Assembly (NCBI GenBank): GCA_947489705.1
Contig: CANLEQ010000024.1
Coordinates: 1-49,759, forward strand
DNA: 49,759 nt
From: an uncultured Paracoccaceae bacterium
GTDB taxonomy: Bacteria; Pseudomonadota; Alphaproteobacteria; Rhodobacterales; Rhodobacteraceae
Reading direction: 5' to 3'
Part shown: positions 15,318-24,178 of the stretch, one piece after another
Numbering within the stretch: position 1 is the first letter of the stretch
How the letters are laid out: every line of letters starts with the position of its first letter
Notes under the pieces: generated by a model
Seen by the model: the letters and a program-made list of their open reading frames with translations, nothing else
Told to the model about the DNA's origin: nothing
The model's database searches: none
Made by a program: the position numbers and the translations under genes

Positions 15318-16472
15318 ATGGCGACTTCGCTTCCGGCCACGCGGCCGGCCAATCCGCGTTTTTCATCCGGCCCCTGCGCCAAACCCCCCACATTCGATCT
15401 CGCGACGCTTGAGGGCGCACCGCTCGGCCGGTCGCACCGCGCGGCCATCGGCAAGTCGAAGCTCGCCCAGGCCATCGACGAGACGAGGCAGATCCTCGGC
15501 GTCCCCGACGATTACCGCATCGGCATCGTGCCGGCCTCCGATACCGGCGCCTTCGAGATGGCGATGTGGTCGCTGCTGGGCGAGCGTCCCTGCGAGATGG
15601 TCGCCTGGGAGAGCTTCGGGGCCGGCTGGGTCACCGATGCCGTGAAACAGCTCAAGCTCGATGCCCGCGTCCACGAGGCCGAATACGGCGAGATCGTCGA
15701 CATGGGCACGCTCGATTACGACCGCGACGTCTGCTTCACCTGGAACGGCACGACGAGCGGTGTGCGGATGCCCGACGGCAACGCGATCCCCGAGGGCCGC
15801 GCCGGGCTCACGCTTTGCGACGCGACCTCGGCCGCCTTCGCGCAGGACCTTCCGTGGGACAAGCTCGATGTCGCGACCTTCTCCTGGCAGAAGGTGCTGG
15901 GCGGCGAGGCGGCGCACGGCATGCTGATCCTGAGCCCCCGTGCGGTGGAACGGCTCGAAAGCTACACGCCGGCATGGCCGCTGCCGAAGATCTTCCGCCT
16001 GACCAAGGGCGGCAAGCTCAACGAGGGGATCTTCCGCGGCGAGACGATCAACACGCCGTCGATGCTCTGCGTCGAGGATTACCTGCAGGCGCTCGCCTGG
16101 GCGCGCTCGGTGGGCGGTCTCGGCGGCCTCTTCGACCGCGCCGACCGCAATGCCAGGGTCGTGTGGGATTTCTGCGCGGAACGCGACTGGATCGACAACC
16201 TCGCCAAGGATCCGGCCACGCGGTCCAACACCTCCGTCTGCCTCGCCTTCACCGATCCCGCGGTCGCGGGCGACGCGGCCTTCGCCAAGGCGGTCGCCAA
16301 GCGGCTCGAGGCCGAGGGCGTGGCCCTCGACGTGGGCTCCTACCGCGATGCGCCTCCGGGGCTCCGGATCTGGTGCGGCGGCACGGTCGAGGCGTCCGAT
16401 CTCGAGGCGCTGATGCCGTGGATCGACTGGGCCTATCACGCCGAGCTCGACGCGAAGCAGGCCGCCGCCTGA
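15318..16472 (+). CDS. serC: phosphoserine aminotransferase
   Basis: 384-residue PLP-dependent class V aminotransferase that converts 3-phosphohydroxypyruvate and glutamate to phosphoserine and 2-oxoglutarate. The PLP lysine is K192 in [15 protein letters not shown]. The opening [13 protein letters not shown] and the C-terminal [15 protein letters not shown] are typical of the longer alphaproteobacterial form. The start at 15318 follows GGAAGGA. serA follows 117 bp downstream on the same strand with a strong hairpin between them. Confidence 0.95.
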   Translation: MATSLPATRPANPRFSSGPCAKPPTFDLATLEGAPLGRSHRAAIGKSKLAQAIDETRQILGVPDDYRIGIVPASDTGAFEMAMWSLLGERPCEMVAWESFGAGWVTDAVKQLKLDARVHEAEYGEIVDMGTLDYDRDVCFTWNGTTSGVRMPDGNAIPEGRAGLTLCDATSAAFAQDLPWDKLDVATFSWQKVLGGEAAHGMLILSPRAVERLESYTPAWPLPKIFRLTKGGKLNEGIFRGETINTPSMLCVEDYLQALAWARSVGGLGGLFDRADRNARVVWDFCAERDWIDNLAKDPATRSNTSVCLAFTDPAVAGDAAFAKAVAKRLEAEGVALDVGSYRDAPPGLRIWCGGTVEASDLEALMPWIDWAYHAELDAKQAAA

Positions 16473-16489
16473 TCCGCCGGTGATCCCGA

Positions 16490-16517
16490 CCCCGGGGGTC
16501 TGATCCCCCGGGGCCTT
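16490..16517 (+). terminator. strong hairpin between serC and serA
   Basis: CCCCGGGGG (16490-16498) and CCCCCGGGG (16505-16513) form a perfect 9-bp GC stem with a 6-base loop, followed by CCTTT rather than a full T-tract. It lies 18 bases after the serC stop. It could be a partial terminator or an RNA-protecting stem that sets different levels of serC and serA in one transcript. Strength cannot be judged from sequence alone. Confidence 0.55.
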
Positions 16518-16589
16518 TCCCCACAGATTTTGCGCGAGGCTCCCGGCCGAATGCCGGCGCGGCTCGCGATATTGCAAAGGAGTGCCATC

Positions 16590-18185
16590 ATGGCCCCCAA
16601 GGTTCTCGTCTCCGACAAGCTTTCGGAAACCGCCGTCCAGATCTTCCGCGATCGCGGCATCGACGTCACGTTCGACCCATCCATCGGCAAGGACAAGGAC
16701 AAGCTGCTCGAGGTGATCGGGCAATATGACGGTCTCGCCATCCGCTCGGCCACCAAGGTCAGCGACAAGGTGCTGGCCGCCGCCGGCAATCTCAAGGTGA
16801 TCGGCCGCGCGGGGATCGGCGTCGACAATGTCGACATTCCCGCCGCCTCCAAGAAGGGCGTGATCGTGATGAACACGCCCTTCGGCAACTCGATCACCAC
16901 GGCCGAGCACGCCATTTCCATGATGATGGCCGTCGCGCGGCAGATCCCCGAGGCCAACGCCTCGACCCATGCCGGCAAGTGGGAGAAGTCGCGCTTCATG
17001 GGGGTGGAGGTGACCTCCAAGACGCTGGGCGTGATCGGCGCGGGCAATATCGGCTCGGTCGTCATCGACCGGGCGCGGGGCCTGCGCATGAAGGTCATCG
17101 CCTACGATCCCTTCCTGACCGAGGAACGCGCCGACCAGCTCGGCGTGCGCAAGGTCGAGCTTGACGAGCTGCTGGGTGCGGCCGACTTCATCACGCTGCA
17201 CGTGCCGCTCACGGACAAGACGCGCGACATCCTGTCGAAGGACGCCATCGCCAAGCTCAAGCCGGGCGTGCGAATCGTCAACTGCGCCCGCGGCGGCCTC
17301 GTCGACGAGGCGGCCCTGGCCGAAGCCATCAAGGAGGGCCGCGTCGCCGGCGCCGCCTTCGACGTCTTCGCCGAGGAGCCCGCGACCAACTCGCCGCTCT
17401 TCAATCTCGACAACGTGGTGGTGACGCCGCATCTGGGCGCGGCCACGACCGAGGCGCAGGAGAACGTGGCGCTGCAGGTCGCCGAACAGATGTCGGATTA
17501 CCTTCTGACGGGGGCTGTCAGCAACGCGCTCAACATGCCCTCGGTCACCGCCGAGGAGGCCAAGGTCATGGGGCCGTGGCTCAAGCTTTCCGAGCATCTC
17601 GGCGCCTTCTGCGGCCAGCTGACCGACGAGGGGATCGAGCGGATCACGGTCATCTACGACGGCATGGCGGCGACGATGAACACCGCGGCGCTCAACACCG
17701 CGGCGATCGCCGGGCTCATGCGCGCGGTCAACCCGGACGTGAACATGGTTTCGGCCCCGGTTCTCGCGCGCGATCGCGGGATCGAGATCGCGACCACCAC
17801 CCAGGACCAGACCGGCGTCTTCGAGGGCTACGTCAAGATTGTGGTCAAGACGCCCACGCGCGAGCGTTCGATCGCGGGCACGGTCTTCTCCGACGGCAAG
17901 CCGCGCTTCATCCAGATCAAGGGCATCAACATCGACGCCGAGGTCGGCGCCCACATGCTCTATACGACCAACGAGGACCGCGCGGGCGTCATCGGCACGC
18001 TGGGCCAGACGCTGGGCGAGAACGGCGTGAACATCGCCAACTTCACCCTCGGCCGGTCCGAGCGGGGCAAGCAGGCGATCGCACTTCTCTATCTTGACGA
18101 GCAGCCCCCGCAGGAGGTGCTGCAGAAGCTGCGCGATACCGGCCTCTTCCAGCAGATCCGCCCGCTGCGCTTCACGGTCGAGTAG
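16590..18185 (+). CDS. serA: D-3-phosphoglycerate dehydrogenase
   Basis: 531-residue NAD-dependent dehydrogenase that oxidises 3-phosphoglycerate, the first committed step of serine synthesis. The NAD site is GVIGAGNIGSVVIDRA (about residue 147); the catalytic Arg, Glu and His lie in NCARGG, the following acidic segment and VTPHLGA. The extra C-terminal half contains the allosteric substrate-binding domain and a final ACT domain (from about residue 455), so it is the long type 1 form and may be serine-regulated. AAAGGAG precedes the ATG. Its end overlaps the convergent YkgJ gene by 14 bp. Confidence 0.96.
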   Translation: MAPKVLVSDKLSETAVQIFRDRGIDVTFDPSIGKDKDKLLEVIGQYDGLAIRSATKVSDKVLAAAGNLKVIGRAGIGVDNVDIPAASKKGVIVMNTPFGNSITTAEHAISMMMAVARQIPEANASTHAGKWEKSRFMGVEVTSKTLGVIGAGNIGSVVIDRARGLRMKVIAYDPFLTEERADQLGVRKVELDELLGAADFITLHVPLTDKTRDILSKDAIAKLKPGVRIVNCARGGLVDEAALAEAIKEGRVAGAAFDVFAEEPATNSPLFNLDNVVVTPHLGAATTEAQENVALQVAEQMSDYLLTGAVSNALNMPSVTAEEAKVMGPWLKLSEHLGAFCGQLTDEGIERITVIYDGMAATMNTAALNTAAIAGLMRAVNPDVNMVSAPVLARDRGIEIATTTQDQTGVFEGYVKIVVKTPTRERSIAGTVFSDGKPRFIQIKGINIDAEVGAHMLYTTNEDRAGVIGTLGQTLGENGVNIANFTLGRSERGKQAIALLYLDEQPPQEVLQKLRDTGLFQQIRPLRFTVE

Positions 18186-19020
18186 GGCCGGGCGCAACCC
18201 GACCCGTGGCGGCCGAGGCCGCCCGGGCGGCGCCGCGTCCGGCATCGTCGAGCATCCGGGCCGGATGCCGCGCGCGGGCCAGCGCGGACTTCTCGTCCGC
18301 GCCGTCCACCGAGGCGGCGGCCACTTCGCGGAGCGAATAGGTCTCCACCCGCGCGACGCCCGCAAGCGTCGCGCGGATCAGCGCATGGACCGCGAGATAG
18401 TCGAGATGCACGCCGAGCAGCCCCGCCCCGTCGGCGCTGCCGCCTTCGGCATTGATCCGGCAGGCCTCGGCGTCGCGCGACAGGAACGACCGGCAGATGG
18501 TCGGCCGCGCCTCATAGGCCCGGCAGGCCCGCGTTTCGGGATCGAGCGCGGGGCAGGCGGCGGGATGCCACGCGCGCCCGTCGGGCTGTCCGGCAAGGGG
18601 GGACACCGCCGCATGAAGCGCCCGCGCCTCGGCCTCGGTGATCGTGCCGCCATCGGGCCCGTCGAGGATGCAGCAGAATGCGCAGCCCTCGGAACAGGCC
18701 GCCTCGCGCAGGATCGGCGGCGGATCGCGCGTCGCCTCGTCGTGCAAGGCGGCCGCCAATTGCAGCGCCGTCCTGCCCCCGGCCATGGCGCGCACCACCT
18801 CGCCGAGGGGCATCCGGTGCGCTTCGGCCGTTCCGAGCCACGCATCGACCAGCCGGCGCGCGCGGTCGATCCGCCCCGGCTCCGCACCGGCCAGCGTCGC
18901 CTGCGAAAGGCGGGCGCGCAGATCGGCGACGCTGCCGGGCGTTTGGCGCGCGCGCTTGCGCCGCTCTGCGCGGGAGGGGAGGGGCATGGGGGCTTCCACA
19001 TTCTGGGACGTGTCGATCAT
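18172..19020 (-). CDS. YkgJ family cysteine cluster protein
   Basis: About 282-residue cytosolic protein with the cysteine pattern of the YkgJ/CxxCxxCC (zinc- or iron-binding) family: CSEGCAFCC near residue 110, CPALDPETRACRAY near residue 155 and PTICRSF near residue 173. Function is unknown. The start is uncertain: ATG at 19020 (MIDTSQN) follows GGAGGG by 11 bases, while ATG at 18987 (MPLPSRAERRKR) begins the more conserved-looking part. The 3' end overlaps serA. It is divergent from the phosphatase gene. Confidence 0.75.
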   Translation of the reverse strand: MIDTSQNVEAPMPLPSRAERRKRARQTPGSVADLRARLSQATLAGAEPGRIDRARRLVDAWLGTAEAHRMPLGEVVRAMAGGRTALQLAAALHDEATRDPPPILREAACSEGCAFCCILDGPDGGTITEAEARALHAAVSPLAGQPDGRAWHPAACPALDPETRACRAYEARPTICRSFLSRDAEACRINAEGGSADGAGLLGVHLDYLAVHALIRATLAGVARVETYSLREVAAASVDGADEKSALARARHPARMLDDAGRGAARAASAATGRVAPGPTRP

Positions 19021-19155
19021 CGCAGATCGTACCCTCCGCAGGCAAGCCGGCGAAGCCATCCGGGGCGCCGTCTCCTCGCGCCCGCCGAGGTTGCCGCCGC
19101 CGCGCCCTTTGCGTAAGCACATGCCCATGCGGCGGAGGCTGGAAAGGAACACGGC

Positions 19156-19950
19156 ATGACGATCTACGCGATCGGCGACATCCACGGACATTCCGCGCAG
19201 CTCGACCGGGCGCTGCGCCTTGTCGAGCGTGACGGCGGCGCCGATGCGCGCATCGTCTTTCTGGGCGACTACACTGATCGCGGCCCCGACAGCCGCGGCG
19301 TGCTCGACCGGCTCGTCGGGGGGCTGGCGGAGGGCCGCAACTGGGTCTGCCTTAAGGGAAACCACGATCGCATGTTCGAGCGGTTCCTGACCGAGGGACG
19401 CGAGAACGACGACCGGATCAAGTCCGGCCTTTCATGGATGAACAAGCGGCTCGGCGGACCCTCCACGCTCGGCTCCTACGGGCTCGGCGGCGAGGGGGCC
19501 GCGTTCCTGCATGCCGCGAATGGCGGGATCGAGACGCTCGCCTCCTACGAGATCGAGGGCGACCTGCTCGACCCGCAGGAGGTCGTGATGCGTGCCCGCG
19601 AGGCGGTGCCGCAGGCGCATCTGCAATTCCTGGCGCAACGGCCGATCCACCACGGCGAGGGGGAGTGTCTCTTCGTCCATGCAGGCCTGCGCCCGGGCAT
19701 CGCGCTCGAGGATCAGGACGAGGACGACCTGCTCTGGATCCGGGACGGCTGGCTCGAGGATACGCGCGATCACGGCCCGCTGGTCGTGCACGGGCACACC
19801 GCGCTCGACGCGCCCGAGCATTACGGTAACCGGCTCAACCTCGATGGCGGCGCGGGCTACGGCAATCCGCTCGTTCCCGTCGCGATCGAAGGCCGCGACG
19901 CCTGGATGCTGACCGAAAAGGGCCGGGTGCCGATGGTGCCGGCGGGCTGA
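19156..19950 (+). CDS. PPP-type metallophosphoesterase (Ser/Thr phosphatase family)
   Basis: 264-residue cytosolic phosphoesterase with the complete PPP signature: GDIHGH (residues 7-12), GDYTDRGPDS (about 36-45), GNHDRM (about 72-77) and VHGHT (about 212-216). These residues hold two metal ions. Bacterial relatives dephosphorylate protein Ser/Thr or Tyr, or dinucleoside polyphosphates; the real substrate is unknown here. AAAGGAA precedes the ATG. It ends 20 bp from the convergent small membrane protein gene. Confidence 0.88.
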   Translation: MTIYAIGDIHGHSAQLDRALRLVERDGGADARIVFLGDYTDRGPDSRGVLDRLVGGLAEGRNWVCLKGNHDRMFERFLTEGRENDDRIKSGLSWMNKRLGGPSTLGSYGLGGEGAAFLHAANGGIETLASYEIEGDLLDPQEVVMRAREAVPQAHLQFLAQRPIHHGEGECLFVHAGLRPGIALEDQDEDDLLWIRDGWLEDTRDHGPLVVHGHTALDAPEHYGNRLNLDGGAGYGNPLVPVAIEGRDAWMLTEKGRVPMVPAG

Positions 19951-19970
19951 ACGCGCCCGGCCCGGCGGGC

Positions 19971-20051
19971 TCAGCGGCCGGTGGACATGTATCCGAAGAT
20001 GGTGACCGCCAGAAGCACGAAGAGAATGATCAGGACGATGAAGAAGTACAT
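19971..20051 (-). CDS. 26-residue single-helix membrane protein
   Basis: ATG at 20051 opens a 26-codon frame whose product starts MYFFIVLIILFVLLAVTIFG and ends YMSTGR. It is one uninterrupted hydrophobic helix with a short polar, basic C-terminus, as in known bacterial small membrane proteins. AAGGGAG lies ten bases upstream, and both neighbours end or start outside the frame. Third codon positions are mostly C or G, like real genes here. It lies convergent to the phosphatase gene and divergent from asd. It is too short for similarity-based confirmation by eye. Confidence 0.65.
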   Translation of the reverse strand: MYFFIVLIILFVLLAVTIFGYMSTGR

Positions 20052-20175
20052 TGGCTAACGCTCCCTTGGTTTGTCGGGAGGATAGTAGCGCGATGGCGTG
20101 TTTGTCCATCACCTGACCTTTCGTCCGCCGCGCGATTGGTCTAAGGGAATGCGTCTTTAACCTGCGAGGATCATA

Positions 20176-21198
20176 ATGGGCTATCGTATCGCCGTCGTCG
20201 GTGCCACGGGCAATGTGGGCCGCGAGATGCTGAACATCCTGGCCGAGCGCCAGTTTCCCGCCGACGAGGTCGTGGCGCTCGCGTCGCGCAAGTCGCAGGG
20301 CACGGAGATCAGCTATGGCGACGCGACGCTGAAGACCAGGGATCTCGAGCAGTTCGACTTCACCGGCTTCGACATGGCGCTCTTCGCCATCGGCTCGGAC
20401 GCGACCAAGATCCACGCGCCCAAGGCCGCCAAGGCCGGCTGCGTCGTGATCGACAACAGCTCGCTCTACCGCTACGACGCCGACGTTCCGCTGATCGTGC
20501 CCGAGGTCAACGCCCACGCGATTCACGGCTACGCCAAGAAGAACATCATCGCCAACCCGAACTGCTCCACCGCGCAGATGGTGGTGGCGCTGAAGCCGCT
20601 GCACGACCGCGCGCGGATCAAGCGGGTGGTGGTCAGCACGTACCAATCGGTGTCGGGCGCCGGCAAGGACGGCATCGACGAGCTCTGGGATCAGACCAAG
20701 TCGATCTACAACCCGACCGACGACAAGCCCCCCAAGCAGTTCACCAAGCAGATCGCCTTCAACGTGATCCCGCATATCGATTCGTTCATGGATTCCGGGG
20801 AAACCCGCGAGGAATGGAAGATGGTGGCCGAGACCAAGAAGATCGTCGACACCAAGATCAAGGTGACAGCGACCTGCGTGCGCGTGCCGGTCTTCGTCGG
20901 CCATTCCGAGGCGATCAACCTCGAATTCGAGGAATTCCTCGACGAGGACGAGGCGCGCGACATCCTGCGCGAGGCGCCGGGCATCATGGTGATCGACAAG
21001 CGCGAGGATGGCGGCTACGTCACGCCGATCGAATGCGTGGGCGATTTCGCGACCTTCGTCAGCCGCATCCGCCAGGACAGCACGATCGAGAACGGCCTGA
21101 ACCTCTGGTGCGTCAGCGACAACCTGCGCAAGGGCGCGGCCCTCAACGCCGTCCAGATCGCCGAATTGCTGGGGCGCGAGGTCCTGAAGAAGGCCTGA
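20176..21198 (+). CDS. asd: aspartate-semialdehyde dehydrogenase
   Basis: 340-residue NADPH-dependent enzyme that reduces aspartyl phosphate to aspartate semialdehyde, the branch point for lysine/diaminopimelate, threonine and methionine. The NADP site is VVGATGNVGREM (residues 6-17). The catalytic cysteine is C130 in NPNCSTAQM, and the substrate segment is near NVIPHIDSF. Length and motifs are standard. A weak GAGGA precedes the ATG, and a Rho-independent terminator follows at 21230-21262. Confidence 0.96.
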   Translation: MGYRIAVVGATGNVGREMLNILAERQFPADEVVALASRKSQGTEISYGDATLKTRDLEQFDFTGFDMALFAIGSDATKIHAPKAAKAGCVVIDNSSLYRYDADVPLIVPEVNAHAIHGYAKKNIIANPNCSTAQMVVALKPLHDRARIKRVVVSTYQSVSGAGKDGIDELWDQTKSIYNPTDDKPPKQFTKQIAFNVIPHIDSFMDSGETREEWKMVAETKKIVDTKIKVTATCVRVPVFVGHSEAINLEFEEFLDEDEARDILREAPGIMVIDKREDGGYVTPIECVGDFATFVSRIRQDSTIENGLNLWCVSDNLRKGAALNAVQIAELLGREVLKKA

Positions 21199-21229
21199 CC
21201 CCGCTTCGGGTCAACGGCCGGTGGTAACA

Positions 21230-21262
21230 GGCGCGCGTCCCCGAGGGGCGCGCGCTTTTTTT
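21230..21262 (+). terminator. Rho-independent terminator after asd
   Basis: GCGCGCG plus CCCC (21231-21242) pairs with GGGG plus CGCGCGC (21245-21255) with one bulged T, then a run of seven T (21256-21262). It lies about 30 bases after the asd stop and is the clearest terminator on the plus strand in this part of the window. Confidence 0.9.
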
Positions 21263-21370
21263 CGAGATAGCGCCAATCGTCTCTTTCGCGGAAACGAATT
21301 GCAAAGGTCTTCGTGGTGAAACTCCTCCTCGACGACCTGTCGGCCCGTCGTGACGAAAAGGAAAGCCCCG

Positions 21371-21511
21371 ATGTTTCAGCTTATCTTCGGCGACCGCAAG
21401 AAGGCCGGCGATCACCGCGCCGCCCAGCGCGGCGCGCGCAACGTCGAGCGGCGCGAGATCGAGGCGCTCTTGCAGGACGAATTGACCGGATTGCCGCCGC
21501 TGAGCGCCTGA
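21371..21511 (+). CDS. 46-residue hypothetical small protein
   Basis: ATG at 21371 follows AAGGAAAG at about seven bases and encodes 46 residues, starting MFQLIFGDRKKAGDHRAAQR and ending TGLPPLSA. After a short hydrophobic start it is a charged, probably amphipathic helix rich in Arg and Glu (ARNVERREIEALLQDEL). No family is recognised. It stands alone between the asd terminator and the convergent carbonic anhydrase gene. Codon third positions are GC-rich, and the ribosome binding site argues for translation. Confidence 0.5.
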   Translation: MFQLIFGDRKKAGDHRAAQRGARNVERREIEALLQDELTGLPPLSA

Positions 21512-21525
21512 TCAGTGCGCCGCGG

Positions 21526-22173
21526 CTAGACCTTGGTGAAACGATCCGCCTCGGCGTCGTAGTTGTAGAGGTCGCCTTCCGCGATATCGTTGTAGAGGCC
21601 GTGCAGGCTCAGCCGGCCATCCGTGACCCGTTCCGCCACGAACGGGAACGTCATGAGGTTGGTGAGCGAGATCTTGATCGCCGCCTTCTCGAGCGCCTCG
21701 ACCCTTTCGTCCTCGTCCCCCGCCTCCAGCGCCTCGTAGCCCGGCCGCAGGAGGTCCATCCAGCGTCCGACGAAGCTCGACTTCTCTTCGAGCGCGGGGG
21801 CGCTTCCCGAACACATGTCGTAGCAGCCGCGCACGCCCCCGCAGCGGGAATGCCCCAGGATGATCAGGTTGGTGATCTGCAGCGACGTGACCGCGTATTC
21901 CACCGCCGCCGAGGTGCCGTGCTGGGCGCCGTCGGGCTCGCAGGGGGGCACGAGATTGGCGATGTTGCGGTGGATGAAGAACTCGCCCTGCTCCGCGCCG
22001 AAGATCGACGTGACATGCACCCGGCTGTCGCAGCACGAGATCACCATGACGCGCGGCCGCTGGCCTTCCTCGGCCAGGCGTTTGTACCAGGACCTGTTCT
22101 CGGCGAAGGTCGTCGCACGCCATCCGTGAAACCTTTGCATCAGGAATGAGGGGAGCGGCTTGGCCTGGATCAT
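21526..22173 (-). CDS. beta-class carbonic anhydrase
   Basis: 215-residue zinc enzyme that interconverts CO2 and bicarbonate in the cytosol. Zinc ligands and the Asp-Arg dyad are visible as C47, D49 and R51 in ISCCDSR and H108 and C111 in LGHSRCGGV. NIANLVPP and SAAVEYAV are further beta-class segments. The start at 22173 (MIQAKPLPSFL) follows GAGGTG; the upstream open frame is antisense to the divergent gene's leader. Bicarbonate supply for carboxylations is the likely role. Confidence 0.93.
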   Translation of the reverse strand: MIQAKPLPSFLMQRFHGWRATTFAENRSWYKRLAEEGQRPRVMVISCCDSRVHVTSIFGAEQGEFFIHRNIANLVPPCEPDGAQHGTSAAVEYAVTSLQITNLIILGHSRCGGVRGCYDMCSGSAPALEEKSSFVGRWMDLLRPGYEALEAGDEDERVEALEKAAIKISLTNLMTFPFVAERVTDGRLSLHGLYNDIAEGDLYNYDAEADRFTKV

Positions 22174-22309
22174 CTGTGAGCACCTCGCTTGCGGAATCTT
22201 TAACCGAGTAGCTGCCTTTCGAAGTATTTTCGAGCCTTCTTCTGCCTTTGCAGAACGCTTTGTTAGGCCAAAGCGACGAGGATGCCGGGGCGAGCGAAAG
22301 GAATACCTC

Positions 22310-22690
22310 ATGGGTGAGTTGGTCATGTTGGCCCCGCGAGAGCGGACAAATCAGGATATCGAACGGTTCATGGGACGCAGCGATCCCCACGGCGCGGCGG
22401 CGAGCCCCGAAATCCTCGACGCCACGTTGGAGGAGATGACCGAGGCGCTGTCCCGCGCGGCGGTGTCCTATCGCGATCGCCGGCTGGAGGATGTGGCGGC
22501 CGCGGCCCGCGACATCGCCGACCGGGCCCACGAACTCGGGCTCAACCGGCTCTTCCGGGTGTGCCGCCATGTCGTCTCGCTGACCGACGGGCACGACGAC
22601 ACGGCGCTTGCGGCCAATGTCGCGCGTCTGGTCCGTCTGGGCGACGAGGCGATCTCGGCGGCCTGGTTGCGGCAGGACAGCAGCTCCTAG
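22310..22690 (+). CDS. small all-helical protein of unknown function
   Basis: 126-residue protein with no recognised family. After a short N-terminus (MGELVMLAPRERTNQDIERF), it is predicted to be helical: SPEILDATLEEMTEALSRAA, LEDVAAAARDIADRAHELG, LNRLFRVCRHVVSLTDG and ALAANVARLVRLGDEAISAAW. The pattern recalls the four-helix bundle of histidine phosphotransfer (Hpt) domains, but the usual HxxKG motif is absent, so phosphotransfer is not supported. GAAAGGAA precedes the ATG at 22310. It is divergent from carbonic anhydrase. Confidence 0.75.
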   Translation: MGELVMLAPRERTNQDIERFMGRSDPHGAAASPEILDATLEEMTEALSRAAVSYRDRRLEDVAAAARDIADRAHELGLNRLFRVCRHVVSLTDGHDDTALAANVARLVRLGDEAISAAWLRQDSSS

Positions 22691-22774
22691 CGCGGCGATC
22701 CGGCGCGGGGGGCCTTTCGGTCCGGCAAGCGGCGCAGTAGCGTGCCGCAAATGCCCGAACCGGAAAGCCCCCCG

Positions 22775-24178
22775 ATGCGAGACCTCTCGACAGGATTTGC
22801 GCCCGAAGAGGCGCCAGATGCCCGCCCGCTCCACCTTCTGGGGCCCTCCGACCTCCCGGACTGGCTGGAGCGCCAGGACGAGGCGGTGCGCGCCTGGGTC
22901 GCCGCCGCGGGCTTTTCCGGGCAGCGCGGCCGCGTTCTGGTCCTGCCCGCGCCGGGCGGCGGCGTTGCCGGCGCGCTCTTCGGGACGGGCGACGCGCGCC
23001 ACGCGGGCCGCCGGCGGTTCCAGATCGCCGAGGCCCGGGCGGCCCTGCCCGAGGGCGACTGGCGCATCGCGACCGGTCTCGGGCGCGAGGCCGCCGACGA
23101 GGCCGCCCTGGGCTGGCTGCTCGCTGGCTACGGCTACGACCGCTACGCGAAGAACGACCCGCCCAAGGCGCGGCTGGTGCCGCCCGCGGGCACGGATCGC
23201 GACCGGATCTCCGCCATCGCGGCGGGCGAGGCGCTGACCCGCGACCTCATCAACACGCCCGCCAACGACATGGGGCCCGCCGAGCTCGAGGACGCGGCCC
23301 GCGATCTGGCCAAGCGGTACGACGCCACGATCTCGGTGATCGGGGCCGACGAGCTGCTGCCGCGGAACCTGCCGCTGATCCACACGGTCGGCCGTGCCGC
23401 GCCCGCCCATCGCGCCCCGCGTCTCATCGATCTGGAATGGGGCACGGACGGTCCCACCCTGACGCTGGTCGGCAAGGGCGTCTGCTTCGATACCGGCGGG
23501 CTCAACCTCAAGCCTGGATCGTCGATGGGCCTGATGAAGAAAGACATGGGCGGCGCCGCGACCGTGCTCGGGCTTGCGCACATGATCATGGCGCTCGGCC
23601 TGAAGCTGCGCCTGCGGGTCCTGATCCCGGCGGTCGAGAATGCGGTGAGCGGCGATGCCTTCCGCCCCGGCGACATCCTGACCTCCCGCAAGGGGCTTAC
23701 CGTCGAGGTCAACAATACCGATGCCGAAGGGCGCCTGGTGCTCGCCGACGCGATGGCGCTCGGGGCCGAGGCCGCGCCCGATCTGATGATCTCGATGGCG
23801 ACGCTCACCGGCGCCGCGCGGGTGGCTCTGGGCCCCGATCTCGGTGCGCTCTTCTGCGACGACGACGCGCTTGCCGAGGCCTTGGCGGCCTCGGGCCGGA
23901 CGGTCGGCGATCCGGTCTGGCGGCTGCCCTTCTGGGACCCCTACGAGACGCTGATCGAGCCCGGCATCGCCGATCTCGACAATGCCCCGAAGGGCGGCTT
24001 CGCCGGGGCGATCACCGCCGCCCTGTTCCTGCGCCGCTTTGCCGAAGGGGCCGCGCGCTACGTCCATTTCGACATCTACGGCTGGCAACCGCAATCGGCA
24101 CCCGCCCGTCCCAAGGGCGGCGTGGGACAGGGCGCGCGCGCGATCCTCGACGCGCTGCCGCAGGTGCTGGCGCCATGA
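22775..24178 (+). CDS. M17 family leucyl aminopeptidase
   Basis: About 467-residue cytosolic metallo-aminopeptidase. The M17 catalytic region shows GKGVCFDTGGLNLKP (metal-binding Asp and neighbouring Lys), MKKDMGGAATVLG, AVSGDAFRPGDI and NNTDAEGRLVLADA, all intact. The N-terminal domain is shorter and less conserved. ATG at 22775 has GGAAAG seven bases upstream; an in-frame ATG at 22751 would add eight residues. It ends in an ATGA overlap with the NlpC/P60 gene, so the peptidase and the wall-peptide hydrolase are translationally coupled, which suggests joint turnover of peptides. Confidence 0.92.
   Translation: MRDLSTGFAPEEAPDARPLHLLGPSDLPDWLERQDEAVRAWVAAAGFSGQRGRVLVLPAPGGGVAGALFGTGDARHAGRRRFQIAEARAALPEGDWRIATGLGREAADEAALGWLLAGYGYDRYAKNDPPKARLVPPAGTDRDRISAIAAGEALTRDLINTPANDMGPAELEDAARDLAKRYDATISVIGADELLPRNLPLIHTVGRAAPAHRAPRLIDLEWGTDGPTLTLVGKGVCFDTGGLNLKPGSSMGLMKKDMGGAATVLGLAHMIMALGLKLRLRVLIPAVENAVSGDAFRPGDILTSRKGLTVEVNNTDAEGRLVLADAMALGAEAAPDLMISMATLTGAARVALGPDLGALFCDDDALAEALAASGRTVGDPVWRLPFWDPYETLIEPGIADLDNAPKGGFAGAITAALFLRRFAEGAARYVHFDIYGWQPQSAPARPKGGVGQGARAILDALPQVLAP

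Noticed and set aside
15363-18365. 1000-codon minus-strand open frame across serC and serA
   Set aside because: It is entirely antisense to two well-supported genes and has an Arg/His/Asp-rich composition typical of GC-driven shadow frames.
19432-20904. 490-codon minus-strand frame over the phosphatase gene and asd
   Set aside because: Antisense to two solid genes and it contains the small membrane ORF in another frame; no domain seen.
21512-24094. 860-codon minus-strand frame spanning carbonic anhydrase to the aminopeptidase
   Set aside because: It overlaps carbonic anhydrase in another frame and is antisense to the aminopeptidase gene; low-complexity basic composition.
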